Shown here: piece by piece, positions 43,181-50,733 of the stretch
Position numbering within the stretch: position 1 is the first letter of the stretch
How the letters are laid out: the number at the start of each line of letters is the position of its first letter
From: JBNRMR01 sp050942895
GTDB lineage: Bacteria; Bacillota; Clostridia; Christensenellales; UBA1750
Assembly (NCBI GenBank): GCA_050942895.1
Contig: JBMNOE010000002.1
Span: 1-64,000 of the forward strand
DNA: 64,000 bases
Reading direction: 5' to 3'
Program-made: the position numbers and the translations under genes
The notes under the pieces: generated by a model
Told to the model about the DNA's origin: nothing
Seen by the model: the letters and a program-made list of their open reading frames with translations, nothing else
Database searches by the model: none

Positions 43181-44002
43181 ATCTGCTTCCCTCTGCCTTG
43201 CTGCCTCTGCGAAGAGCACAGTAGCCGCGCAGCCCACATTAAGGGAGGTTGCGCAGGAGCTTTCCGCCATGGGGATTGTGACCATGAAATCGCACATTTC
43301 TTTATATGCCCTTGAAAGGCCTTCCGTTTCGTTTCCGATAAGGAACATGGTGGGCTTTTTAAAATCCGCCTTAAAAAGGCTGATTGCCTGATGGGCAGTT
43401 GTTCCCACCACCTGAAAACCCTTATAAACATCTTTCAGCCCGCTGATATATTCCATCAGCATCTTTCCTTCGGCGATTCTTACCACCGGCAGCTTAAAAA
43501 ACGAGCCCATGGATGCGGCAATTACCTCCGGGTCATAGAGATCGGCGCTGTGGCCGGTGAGTATCAGCCCGTTTACCCCAAGGAAATCGCAGGAGCGGAT
43601 AATTGTGCCCAGGTTGCCGTGGTTGGAGGGGCGATCGAACAGGGCCAGCAGAGGGATTTCTTGCAGCCTTATCCTCCCCGGGGAATCGTCGCGTATCTTC
43701 ACCGCTGCGATCAGCTCGGAGGCATCCTCCTTGCCGCTTAAGTCCGCCATAAGCGCATCGGTCAGCGGGTAGTTTATGTCTGTTTTAGTGGCGCTGATTA
43801 CGCCTTGCGCCCAGCCTGAAAGCCTTCTTTCAAAGCTGTAGACCAGCGAGGCGATTTCCCAGCCGTTTTCGATGGCGCTGTTGATGTTGCGCACGCCCTC
43901 CACGAAGAACTGGCCGTGCCTGTGGCGCTTATAGCGGTTTGTCTTAAGGACTACAAGGCGTTGATAGTCGGCGTTTTTTGAATATATCCTTTTTTCGTTC
44001 AT
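43175..44002 (-). CDS. SpoU/TrmH family RNA 2'-O-methyltransferase
   Basis: A 275-residue SPOUT-fold enzyme. The N-terminal substrate-binding part has YSKNADYQRLVVLKTNRYKRH and FFVEGVRNINSAIENGW. The catalytic part carries the three motifs: LFDRPSNHGNLGTIIRSCDFLG, PTMFLIGNETEGLS, and IPMAESSCATSLNVGCAATV. It should methylate a ribose in rRNA or tRNA with S-adenosylmethionine. The target nucleotide is not evident. Confidence 0.92.
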   Translation of the reverse strand: MNEKRIYSKNADYQRLVVLKTNRYKRHRHGQFFVEGVRNINSAIENGWEIASLVYSFERRLSGWAQGVISATKTDINYPLTDALMADLSGKEDASELIAAVKIRDDSPGRIRLQEIPLLALFDRPSNHGNLGTIIRSCDFLGVNGLILTGHSADLYDPEVIAASMGSFFKLPVVRIAEGKMLMEYISGLKDVYKGFQVVGTTAHQAISLFKADFKKPTMFLIGNETEGLSRAYKEMCDFMVTIPMAESSCATSLNVGCAATVLFAEAARQREADL

Positions 44003-44049
44003 TGTTGCTTTTTAGCCCTCCACAATATTTATAACCATTATAAACGGAA

Positions 44050-44086
44050 AAGAGAAAAATAAAAAGAAGCCGGTTTTGATTCGGCT
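44050..44086 (-). terminator. Intrinsic terminator on the minus strand
   Basis: On the minus strand AGCCG (44086-44082) pairs with CGGCT (44072-44068), followed by TCTTTTTATTTTT. It probably ended the now decayed gene or uxuA operon upstream and shields the methyltransferase gene. Confidence 0.6.
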
Positions 44087-44099
44087 CCTTTTATATTGG

Positions 44100-44720
44100 G
44101 CCCGTTCAGATATCAGCGCAGGCCATCACATTATCCTTCCCCATACCGGCGCACACAATATTGCTGCCGTATTCATAGCAAAAGTCCAGAAACTCCTGGC
44201 GCAGACATGAATGCGTATGTGTGCGGCCGCTGCGCCTTCCCTTGCTCTTGTGTTGATTACATTGAATTCAGCCCTTCCATAATATGCGATTGGCGGTTTA
44301 TCTGACTTGAACCATATCCGGCTTATAGGATAAAACTCCTTTTAAGCCGCTTTGAGCGTACACCTCACAAAGGCGTCCGCGCTTTTGCGCCGGATTTAAT
44401 AAGTATGGCATTCACCCCATATTGCTTGTAACGCTGCATATTACCTTTTCTTCGCTATGCGGATTGGTGGGATAACTGTAGGAAATGGGGGCTTCAATCG
44501 ATAAACCATATCGAATTCATTGTCCGCGAAGGCAGCTAAATCCTCCAGCTTTCCATCCGCTAAGGTAATATTATCCGCACACCCATTTTCTCCGCTTCTT
44601 GTTTTGTCTGCTAAATCATGGGCAGCAAAATATCAGAGTGGTGACATTCAACCACGTCGCCGCCGTCAAACACAGCCTTTACGCTGCCCAAACTGGCTCT
44701 ATGCACTTTTCCATGCGGCT
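44100..44720 (-). pseudogene. Decayed gene(s) downstream of uxuA
   Basis: The minus strand shows protein-like fragments in changing frames: VFDGGDVVECHHSDILLPM, then ADNITLADGKLEDLAAFADNEF, which resembles a SAM-methyltransferase motif III region, and a C-terminal piece RQEFLDFCYEYGSNIVCAGMG ending before the terminator at 44086. No intact frame, start or ribosome-binding site was found. One or two dead genes are likely; family uncertain. Confidence 0.35.
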
Positions 44721-44731
44721 TTTTGCGCCTT

Positions 44732-45808
44732 TTATTTCGGCGTCTTGCAGATGGCCTCCCACAGTCCGTTCAGGTAGGCGATGCCCAGCGCCCGGTCGTA
44801 AAGGCCATAGCCGGGACGGCCCGTCTCATCCCAGATCATGCGGCCATGGTCAGGGCGAATATATACGTCCGGGCAGGCGTCGTGGATCGCTTTCATTATC
44901 GCAAACATATCAAGGTCTCCGTCGCTGGATAGATGGCTGGACTCCCTGAAGCGGCGGTAGCCAAGGTATTTTACATTCCTGACATGCAGGCAGGCGATTC
45001 TTCCCATGCCGCCGAAGTGGCGTATGATGGCGGGGATGTCGTTATCCGGGTTTGAGCCCAAGGAGCCGGTGCAAAGGCAGATAGAGTTGGCCTTAGAGTC
45101 GTTCAAGGCGATTATTTCAGCAAAATTTTCCTTGCTATGGGCGATTCTGGGCAGGCCGAACACAGGCCATGCGGGATCATCCGGGTGGCAGGCCATCGTG
45201 ACGCCGCATTCCTCGCAGACGGGCGTTATTGCGTCCAGAAAATATTTCATGTTTCTGCGAAGATCGTCCTGAGTCATGTGTTGATAATGCTCAAGGGTTT
45301 TTTCCAGCTCAGACAAGCGCTCCGGTTCCCATCCGGGCAGAGAGAAGCCCTGGGAGTTTTTAATGGTGCTTCTCACTATATCCAAAGGGCCCATCTCGCC
45401 GATCTGCGCCTCATCGTAAAAGAGGCTGTTGGAGCCATCCTCGGGGATTTCACGGGCCAGGTCTGTGCGCAGCCAGTCAAAAACCGGCATAAAATTATAT
45501 ATTATTATCTTAGCGCCGTGTTTGGCTAAATTGCGTATGGTCTGCTTGTAGGCGTCGATGTATTTATCGCGTGTATCAAGGCCCATCTTTATATCCTCAT
45601 GGACGTTCACGCTCTCGATAACCTTGCACTCAAGGCCCGCCTCATGCACACATTCGACAAAGGCCTTTATTTCGTCCTCGGTCCATACTTCGCCGGCCTG
45701 CTTGTAGTCTAAAAAGCCCATTATCCCCGAAACGCCGGGAATTTGCTTTATGTAGTTAAGCTTTACCGGGTCGCTGTCCTTGCCAAACCATCTAAATGTC
45801 ATCTTCAT
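44732..45808 (-). CDS. uxuA: Mannonate dehydratase
   Basis: About 358 residues from ATG 45808 (MKMTFRWFGKDSDPVKLNYI, the typical UxuA start), behind AGGGATGG. The TIM-barrel enzyme converts D-mannonate to 2-keto-3-deoxygluconate in glucuronate breakdown. Conserved stretches include QIPGVSGIMGFL, NFMPVFDWLRTDL, MACHPDDPAWPVFGLPRI, LCTGSLGSNPDNDIP and YIRPDHGRMIWDE with its metal ligands. It diverges from an AraC-type regulator. It complements the GH115-like enzyme, which would release glucuronate. The rest of the uronate pathway (uxaC, uxuB, kdg genes) is not in the window. Confidence 0.96.
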   Translation of the reverse strand: MKMTFRWFGKDSDPVKLNYIKQIPGVSGIMGFLDYKQAGEVWTEDEIKAFVECVHEAGLECKVIESVNVHEDIKMGLDTRDKYIDAYKQTIRNLAKHGAKIIIYNFMPVFDWLRTDLAREIPEDGSNSLFYDEAQIGEMGPLDIVRSTIKNSQGFSLPGWEPERLSELEKTLEHYQHMTQDDLRRNMKYFLDAITPVCEECGVTMACHPDDPAWPVFGLPRIAHSKENFAEIIALNDSKANSICLCTGSLGSNPDNDIPAIIRHFGGMGRIACLHVRNVKYLGYRRFRESSHLSSDGDLDMFAIMKAIHDACPDVYIRPDHGRMIWDETGRPGYGLYDRALGIAYLNGLWEAICKTPK

Positions 45809-45873
45809 CAGTATTACCATCCCTGCAATGTTTTTTTGTCCGGGGAAACAATCGTTCATCTCTCCCGGCAATT

Positions 45874-45895
45874 TTTCGCGCCTCGTTTCGCGCCT
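45874..45895. repeat. Tandem 10-bp direct repeat between uxuA and araC-type gene
   Basis: TTTCGCGCCT occurs twice (45874-45883 and 45886-45895) with a 12-base period, 65-90 bases upstream of uxuA. It may be an operator for the divergent regulator or another factor. Confidence 0.45.
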
Positions 45896-45935
45896 TATAT
45901 AATATATATTTCCGGTGCTGTTGTATTATAATATA

Positions 45936-45964
45936 TTGCTTAATATGTTCTGTTATTGTACAAT
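45936..45964 (+). promoter_or_regulatory. Promoter of the AraC-type regulator
   Basis: TTGCTT (45936-45941), 17 bases, TACAAT (45959-45964), 22 bases before the TTG start codon. Confidence 0.55.
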
Positions 45965-45986
45965 TTTGATATAAGGAGGGGCTGCC

Positions 45987-46796
45987 TTGAATTCCTGCAA
46001 CAATACCATCAAAAGCGAGTTCGAAGTTGAAGTTTGCCGCAACACCCCTGAAATGCCCCAGATGCATTTTCATAATTACTATGAAATCTACATTCAGGAT
46101 AGCGGGCTGAGGGGCAGCGTGGTCAGCAGCTCCTATTACGATCTTAAGCCGCGGGATGTTCTGCTGCTAAAGCCGAACCTGCTTCACCAGTCCATCGGCA
46201 GTTCCGCACACACCCGCACTGTGGTTTATTTTACCCATAACTTCCTGAAAAAACACTATTCATTCGAGCTTTGCCAAAGAATATCCGCTCTGTTCGGCAG
46301 GAAGCACCTGTCCCTGTCGGAAGCTGATTATGCCGCCGTTTCGTCGCTGGTGCGCGAACTCATGTGTGAGGATTCAAACGATCCGGAAAACCTGATCTTC
46401 GCCAAGCTGTCCCACCTGCTGATGATTTTATTTAAAAATGCCAGGAGTTCGGGCTGCGCCGGCGGGCCGGAAAGCATGTATCAGCACAGCTCCATATCGC
46501 CTATAGTGGCTTATGTGAACGAAAATTTTTTGCTGATAAACAGCATAGGCAGTGTGGCGGACGCTTTTTTCATCAGTTCCAGCCATCTTTGCCGCACATT
46601 TAAGAAGCTGACGGGCTACACGATGATTGAATACATCAACAATCTGAAAATACAGCTTGCATGCCACCTTTTGCAGGGTACAAATAAAACCGTGACTGAA
46701 ATTGCCCTTGATTGCGGCTATAATTCCACCATGTATTTCTGCAAAATATTTAAATCCGCTCTGAATATCACGCCTTCAGCCTATAGAAAGAAATAA
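45987..46796 (+). CDS. AraC family transcriptional regulator
   Basis: A 269-residue regulator starting at TTG 45987, five bases after AAGGAGGGG. An N-terminal cupin-like sensor (MPQMHFHNYYEIYIQDSG; DVLLLKPNLLHQS) is followed by the AraC double helix-turn-helix (INSIGSVADAFFISSSHLCRTFKKLTG; VTEIALDCGYNSTMYFCKIFKSA; ITPSAYRKK). It is divergent from uxuA and probably controls it in response to a uronate or related sugar. Confidence 0.9.
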   Translation: MNSCNNTIKSEFEVEVCRNTPEMPQMHFHNYYEIYIQDSGLRGSVVSSSYYDLKPRDVLLLKPNLLHQSIGSSAHTRTVVYFTHNFLKKHYSFELCQRISALFGRKHLSLSEADYAAVSSLVRELMCEDSNDPENLIFAKLSHLLMILFKNARSSGCAGGPESMYQHSSISPIVAYVNENFLLINSIGSVADAFFISSSHLCRTFKKLTGYTMIEYINNLKIQLACHLLQGTNKTVTEIALDCGYNSTMYFCKIFKSALNITPSAYRKK

Positions 46797-46818
46797 GATA
46801 TGAGAATGGAGAGGGAAC

Positions 46819-47004
46819 GATGCGGGGCTCCGCCCCGCGCCCCGCAAGGGATTCTCCCTTGACCCTTTATCATGATATAAAAACTTGCAGTGTGTAGAGG
46901 AGCCACAGAAAAAAGATTCTAAAAGGTCTACCCTCTGGCGGGAGCTCGAGGGCAGAGCCCTCGAAGACCCCCCGAATCCCCCCGTTTGGCAGAGCCCTCG
47001 AAGA
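46819..47004. repeat. GC-rich hairpin and duplicated intergenic repeat
   Basis: GCGGGGC...GCCCCGC near 46820 forms a tight hairpin and may end the araC-type transcript. Further on, GGCAGAGCCCTCGAAGA occurs twice (46951-46967 and 46988-47004), each able to fold back with neighbouring CTCGAGGGC-type text. The segment between 46797 and 47010 has no gene and looks like a dispersed intergenic repeat unit. Confidence 0.5.
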
Positions 47005-47010
47005 AGAAAC

Positions 47011-47352
47011 CTACTGCTCCCAAGTCTTCCAGACATCGGGGCAATGGCCCAGGGTAGCCTTGCGGCCATTGCGAACTATGGGGGTTTTTATGAACTGCTG
47101 GCTTTCCAGCAGCCTTTCCGCTTTGATCTGGGGATCGCTTGTGTAAGCAACCATGCTCTCCTTGTACCCCTTTGCATTTTCGTCGATTATATTCTTAAGG
47201 CCCAGGGCAGCAATAACGCTGTTTAGTTCGCCCTTGCTCATGCCGTATTTGCCGATATCCACCATCTGATATTTTATCCGCCGCTCTTTAAAGTAGCGCT
47301 CAGCCTTCTTAGTGTCGAAGCACTTTTGCCTGCCAAAAATCTGTATGTTCAT
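47011..47352 (-). CDS. ArsC/Spx family thioredoxin-fold protein
   Basis: A 113-residue protein of the ArsC/YffB group. It has the start IQIFGRQKCFDTKKAERYFKE with a single active-site cysteine (C-x-x-x-K type, no CxxC), YKESMVAYT in the middle, and the IKTPIVRNGRKATLGHCPDVWK end. This points to a reductase-like or Spx-like regulatory role rather than classic arsenate reductase. It lies 13 bases after ispDF on the same strand. Confidence 0.85.
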   Translation of the reverse strand: MNIQIFGRQKCFDTKKAERYFKERRIKYQMVDIGKYGMSKGELNSVIAALGLKNIIDENAKGYKESMVAYTSDPQIKAERLLESQQFIKTPIVRNGRKATLGHCPDVWKTWEQ

Positions 47353-47365
47353 CGCTCACTCCCCT

Positions 47366-48568
47366 CTATTCTCCCCCGTCTTTGCCTTTTTCCGCCAGGG
47401 TAGCTATGGCATAACAGGAGATACCCTCCTCGCGGCCCTCGAAGCCCAGCCCCTCGGTGGTCTTCGCCTTCACTGAGACCATCGAAATATCGCAGGCCAT
47501 TGCCTTGGCCAAAGAGCCGCGCATCGCATCTTTGTGGGGCAGCAGCTTCGGCCGCTGGCAGGTGATTGTAAGATCGCAGTTGATCAGCTTAAAGCTTTCA
47601 CTTTTGATGATCTCCATCGTTTTTTTCAGCAGAAGAATGGATGAAATGCCCTTGTAGGCGGCGTCGCTGTCAGGGAAGTGCTGGCCGATATCGCCCAGGG
47701 CCGCCGCGCCCAATATAGCGTCAATCAGCGCATGGACCGCCACATCCGCATCGCTATGGCCCAAAAGACCCTTTTCGTGGGGTATTTTCACTCCACAGAG
47801 AATAAGGGGCCTTCCCTCCGCCAGCTTGTGGATATCGTAGCCCACGCCGGTTCTTGCCGGCCCGGTCTCATTGATCAGCATCGCCTGCGCCAGCAAATAA
47901 TCCTCCCTTGTGGTTAGCTTCATATTGCTGTTTTCCGCCTGCAAAAGCAAAACCGCTTCGCCATACCTTTCGGCCAGCGCGGCATCGTCCGTGGCAAAAA
48001 AGCCCTCCTTCTCCGCTCTTTGATGGTAATTATAAATATCATCGAACAAGAAAGCCTGGGGCGTTTGGGCAGCGAAAAGCCTTTCCCTATCATGGGTTTT
48101 TGCTATTTCATCTCTTTCATTATCGGATACTTCCTTCACAGTGTCGGTGATCTTCCTGCCCAGAACGCAGGCACCCCTTATGCGGGCCGTATCAGCGCAG
48201 CGGTTTATGTCAGATGTGCTTACGAAAGGCCTTGCGCCGTCGTGGATAAGCGCAAGTTCGGCTGAGCTTCCCGACTTCTTTATTGCTCTTAGAGCGTTAA
48301 ACACCGAGATTTGGCGGCTATCTCCCCCCCTCACAAAAAGAGCAACCTTGCCAATGCCATGCTTTTCGACGATAGCTTTCAGCTCTTTTTCGTCCCTTTC
48401 GGCGCAGCTTATGGCGATTTTGTCCACACTCGCAGCCCTTTCAAAGGCCATTAGCGCCCTCACGATCACCGGCAGACCGCAAAGATCGAAAAGCAGCTTG
48501 TTCTTCCCGCCTCCCATCCTCTCCCCGTTGCCGGCCGCAGCGATGACCGCCCAAACTTCCCCAGACAT
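47366..48568 (-). CDS. ispDF: Bifunctional IspD/IspF (isoprenoid MEP pathway)
   Basis: A 400-residue fusion. Residues 1-235 are IspD (cytidylyltransferase) with IAAAGNGERMGGGKNKLLFDL, LIHDGARPFV and AAQTPQAF. Residues 240-395 are IspF (MEcPP synthase) with the zinc motif GVGYDIHKL, GLLGHSDADVAVHALIDAILGA and KAKTTEGLGFEGREEGI. It catalyses two steps of isopentenyl diphosphate synthesis. Fused ispDF genes are known in several bacterial groups. It lies two bases after rqcP, so the genes are co-transcribed. Confidence 0.96.
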   Translation of the reverse strand: MSGEVWAVIAAAGNGERMGGGKNKLLFDLCGLPVIVRALMAFERAASVDKIAISCAERDEKELKAIVEKHGIGKVALFVRGGDSRQISVFNALRAIKKSGSSAELALIHDGARPFVSTSDINRCADTARIRGACVLGRKITDTVKEVSDNERDEIAKTHDRERLFAAQTPQAFLFDDIYNYHQRAEKEGFFATDDAALAERYGEAVLLLQAENSNMKLTTREDYLLAQAMLINETGPARTGVGYDIHKLAEGRPLILCGVKIPHEKGLLGHSDADVAVHALIDAILGAAALGDIGQHFPDSDAAYKGISSILLLKKTMEIIKSESFKLINCDLTITCQRPKLLPHKDAMRGSLAKAMACDISMVSVKAKTTEGLGFEGREEGISCYAIATLAEKGKDGGE

Positions 48569-48570
48569 GC

Positions 48571-48813
48571 CTAACCCAGGGCGCGGTACATCATCGCCGC
48601 GTCGTCCTTGCGCACGTTTTCTTTGACCTCAAGCACCTGATAGCGGGCCGTCTTTTCCCCGAACCTGATCTCTATCACATCGTCCACCTTCACATCGTAG
48701 GAGGCCTTCACCACCTTGCCGCCCACGCTGACCCTGCCGGCATCGCAGACTTCGTTGGCTACAGTTCTGCGCTTTATTATCCTTGAAACCTTAAGATATT
48801 TATCCAACCTCAT
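48571..48813 (-). CDS. rqcP: S4-domain RNA-binding protein RqcP (YabO)
   Basis: An 80-residue S4-domain protein of the YabO/RqcP/Hsp15 family. The text MRLDKYLKVSRIIKRRTVANEVCDAGRV, then GGKVVKASYDVKVDDVIEI, is the whole fold. RqcP takes part in ribosome-associated quality control by stabilising the peptidyl-tRNA during C-terminal tailing. Its place between hup/mazG and downstream genes matches Firmicute gene order. Confidence 0.93.
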   Translation of the reverse strand: MRLDKYLKVSRIIKRRTVANEVCDAGRVSVGGKVVKASYDVKVDDVIEIRFGEKTARYQVLEVKENVRKDDAAMMYRALG

Positions 48814-48830
48814 CTTTCCGCCTCCTCGTT

Positions 48831-48852
48831 TAAAAAAAGCGCCCGCAGGCGC
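48831..48852 (-). terminator. Terminator after hup
   Basis: On the minus strand GCGCC-TGCG-GGCGC (48852-48839) is followed directly by seven T residues. It lies between hup and rqcP and may let only part of the transcripts continue. Confidence 0.8.
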
Positions 48853-48868
48853 AATGGGTTTTATGCTG

Positions 48869-49147
48869 TTATGATCCCCTGACGCTGTCTTTGAGAATCT
48901 TGCCAGCCTTGAAGAAGGGGCTCTTGGTTGCGGGGATCATCATCTCTTCCTTGGTGATGGGGTTATGGCCCTTGTGAGCTGCGCGCTCTTTCACCTCAAA
49001 GGAGCCGAATCCCACGATCTGCACTCTCTCGCCGGCCTTCAAAGCCTCGCAGATAGTCTCAGTCATAGTATTTATTACCTTTTCGGTATCCTTTTTGGTC
49101 ATATCACACTTTTCAGCAATGATTGAAACCAATTCATTCTTGTTCAT
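48869..49147 (-). CDS. hup: HU family DNA-binding protein
   Basis: A 92-residue histone-like protein that bends and compacts DNA as a dimer. The complete family pattern is present: MNKNELVSIIAEKCDMTKKD, then VQIVGFGSFEVKERAA and the proline arm region (NPITKEEMMIPATKSPFFKAGK). It has its own promoter and a TAAGGAGG ribosome-binding site. Confidence 0.97.
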   Translation of the reverse strand: MNKNELVSIIAEKCDMTKKDTEKVINTMTETICEALKAGERVQIVGFGSFEVKERAAHKGHNPITKEEMMIPATKSPFFKAGKILKDSVRGS

Positions 49148-49232
49148 AAGTTACCTCCTTAAGATATCCATGGCTTTCGCCCTGATTACAGCAGATGTCT
49201 TGCCTCATTAGTATTAACTATCGGCCTGTTTG

Positions 49233-49261
49233 ATTATACCTGTTTTTCGCTATTTTTGCAA
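49233..49261 (-). promoter_or_regulatory. hup promoter
   Basis: On the minus strand TTGCAA (49261-49256), 17 bases, TATAAT (49238-49233). The box lies just beyond the mazG stop codon. Confidence 0.7.
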
Positions 49262-49274
49262 GTTCATTTTTGCG

Positions 49275-50720
49275 CTATCTGCGCTTTTCTCCAGCCCATA
49301 TTGCCTCAAGCTCTTGAAGGCCAATGTCTCTTATCTCTCTGCCCGATTCTGCGACCGCTCTTTCCATTGCATCGAACCTTTTGATGAATTTATCCACAGC
49401 TCTTGAAAGGGCAAGTTCGCCGTCGATGCCCAGCACTCTTGGAATCTTCGCAGCGGCAAGAAGCATGTCCCCCACTTCCTCGAAAAGCTTTTTGCTGTCC
49501 CCCGAGGCGATTTCCGCCTTGATTTCGCCCATTTCCTCTGAAACTTTTGCCATGCAGGAGCCGATATCAGGCCAGTCGAAGCCCGCATTTGCCGCACGCT
49601 TCAAAACCTTGGCCGCACGCATAAGCGCCGGGAAGGAGCGTGGCACATCCCTCATGGCTTCGGCAACCGTCGCAATATGCTTCTCCTCTTTTTTTATATC
49701 ATCCCATAGAGCCAGCACTGAGGCGGCATCCTTTGCCTTTTCAGCGCCGAAAATATGCCTGTGGCGCGATATCATCTTTTTGCAGATGCCGGTCGTGACG
49801 TCCATGGCGTTAAACTCGCCGTATTCACCCGCTATTTGGGAGTGCATGGCCACCTGCAGAAGCACGTCGCCCAGCTCGTCGGCCATCTTGTCCGGGTCGC
49901 CGGAATCGATGGCGTCGGCAAACTCATAGGCCTCCTCGATGATGTCTGCGCGAAGGCTTTCGTGGGTCTGCTCCATGTCCCATGGGCAGGGATCAAACCT
50001 GTCGTCTCCCTGACCTCTGAGGATTGCCACAAGGTCAAGCAAACGAATAAAATCATAGCGCGAAAGCGCTGTAAAGTCAATAGGATTTATGACGATTTTA
50101 CAGGTATAAGAGTATCTTTTTTGCCTATCCAACTCCCTTAGCGGGATCTTCCTGCTGATTTCCCCATCCATGAATATTATGGGGGTTTCATCATGATAAT
50201 AATCCATCAGCTTAAGCTTTACATCTCCGGCAAGAAGCTCGCCGTCCAGCTCGGTCACTATAAGCGCAAGCTTTGTGTTGATGTCGCTTTCCAAAAGGGA
50301 ATAGCCGCTGCATATGACTGCGCTTTCAAGGCCACCCGCCTCAAGGGCTGCCATTTCAAGGGGGCTTGTCCCGCAGGCGAATGAAACCTGGGCGCCCTCC
50401 TGCCGGCAAAGGGCTATGACTGCCGCCACAGTAGCATCGCCGATGCCCGCGCCGCCGGGAACGGCATATACGACGCTTCCCCTCTCCCTGGCAGCGCCCA
50501 GAACAGCCGCTGCGATTTCCCCGCAAAGGCTCTCGAAATCCTCCGCGCTTTCATACAGGCTGTCCAAGGTTTCGCCGCGCACGCCCTCGCCCAGAAGATC
50601 GGAAGCGGCCTCATTCATTTCCGTCCTGAAAATTGTGTAGTTTTCCTTTATTTGCCTGTAGGCGCCCAGGGAAACGCCGTCGATTCCCCCCTCGCCCAAG
50701 GCGGCGATTATTACTTTCAT
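49275..50720 (-). CDS. mazG: MazG nucleotide pyrophosphohydrolase with N-terminal tetrapyrrole-methylase-like domain (YabN type)
   Basis: About 481 residues from ATG 50720 (MKVIIAALGEGG) after AGGGGG. Residues 1-220 resemble the TP-methylase domain, ending at the segment SGYSLLESDINTKLALIVTE. Two MazG modules follow: GQGDDRFDPCPWDMEQTH, ADIIEEAYEFADAIDSGD and MADELGDVLLQVAMHSQIA in the first, then GFDWPDIGSCMAKVSEEMGE in the second. MazG removes aberrant nucleoside triphosphates. The methylase motifs look degenerate (ALGEGGIDG instead of GLGPGD; PGGAGIGD instead of PGHPLVAE). It is 13 bases downstream of the flippase gene. Confidence 0.93.
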   Translation of the reverse strand: MKVIIAALGEGGIDGVSLGAYRQIKENYTIFRTEMNEAASDLLGEGVRGETLDSLYESAEDFESLCGEIAAAVLGAARERGSVVYAVPGGAGIGDATVAAVIALCRQEGAQVSFACGTSPLEMAALEAGGLESAVICSGYSLLESDINTKLALIVTELDGELLAGDVKLKLMDYYHDETPIIFMDGEISRKIPLRELDRQKRYSYTCKIVINPIDFTALSRYDFIRLLDLVAILRGQGDDRFDPCPWDMEQTHESLRADIIEEAYEFADAIDSGDPDKMADELGDVLLQVAMHSQIAGEYGEFNAMDVTTGICKKMISRHRHIFGAEKAKDAASVLALWDDIKKEEKHIATVAEAMRDVPRSFPALMRAAKVLKRAANAGFDWPDIGSCMAKVSEEMGEIKAEIASGDSKKLFEEVGDMLLAAAKIPRVLGIDGELALSRAVDKFIKRFDAMERAVAESGREIRDIGLQELEAIWAGEKRR

Positions 50721-50733
50721 TGTTCCCCCTGAA

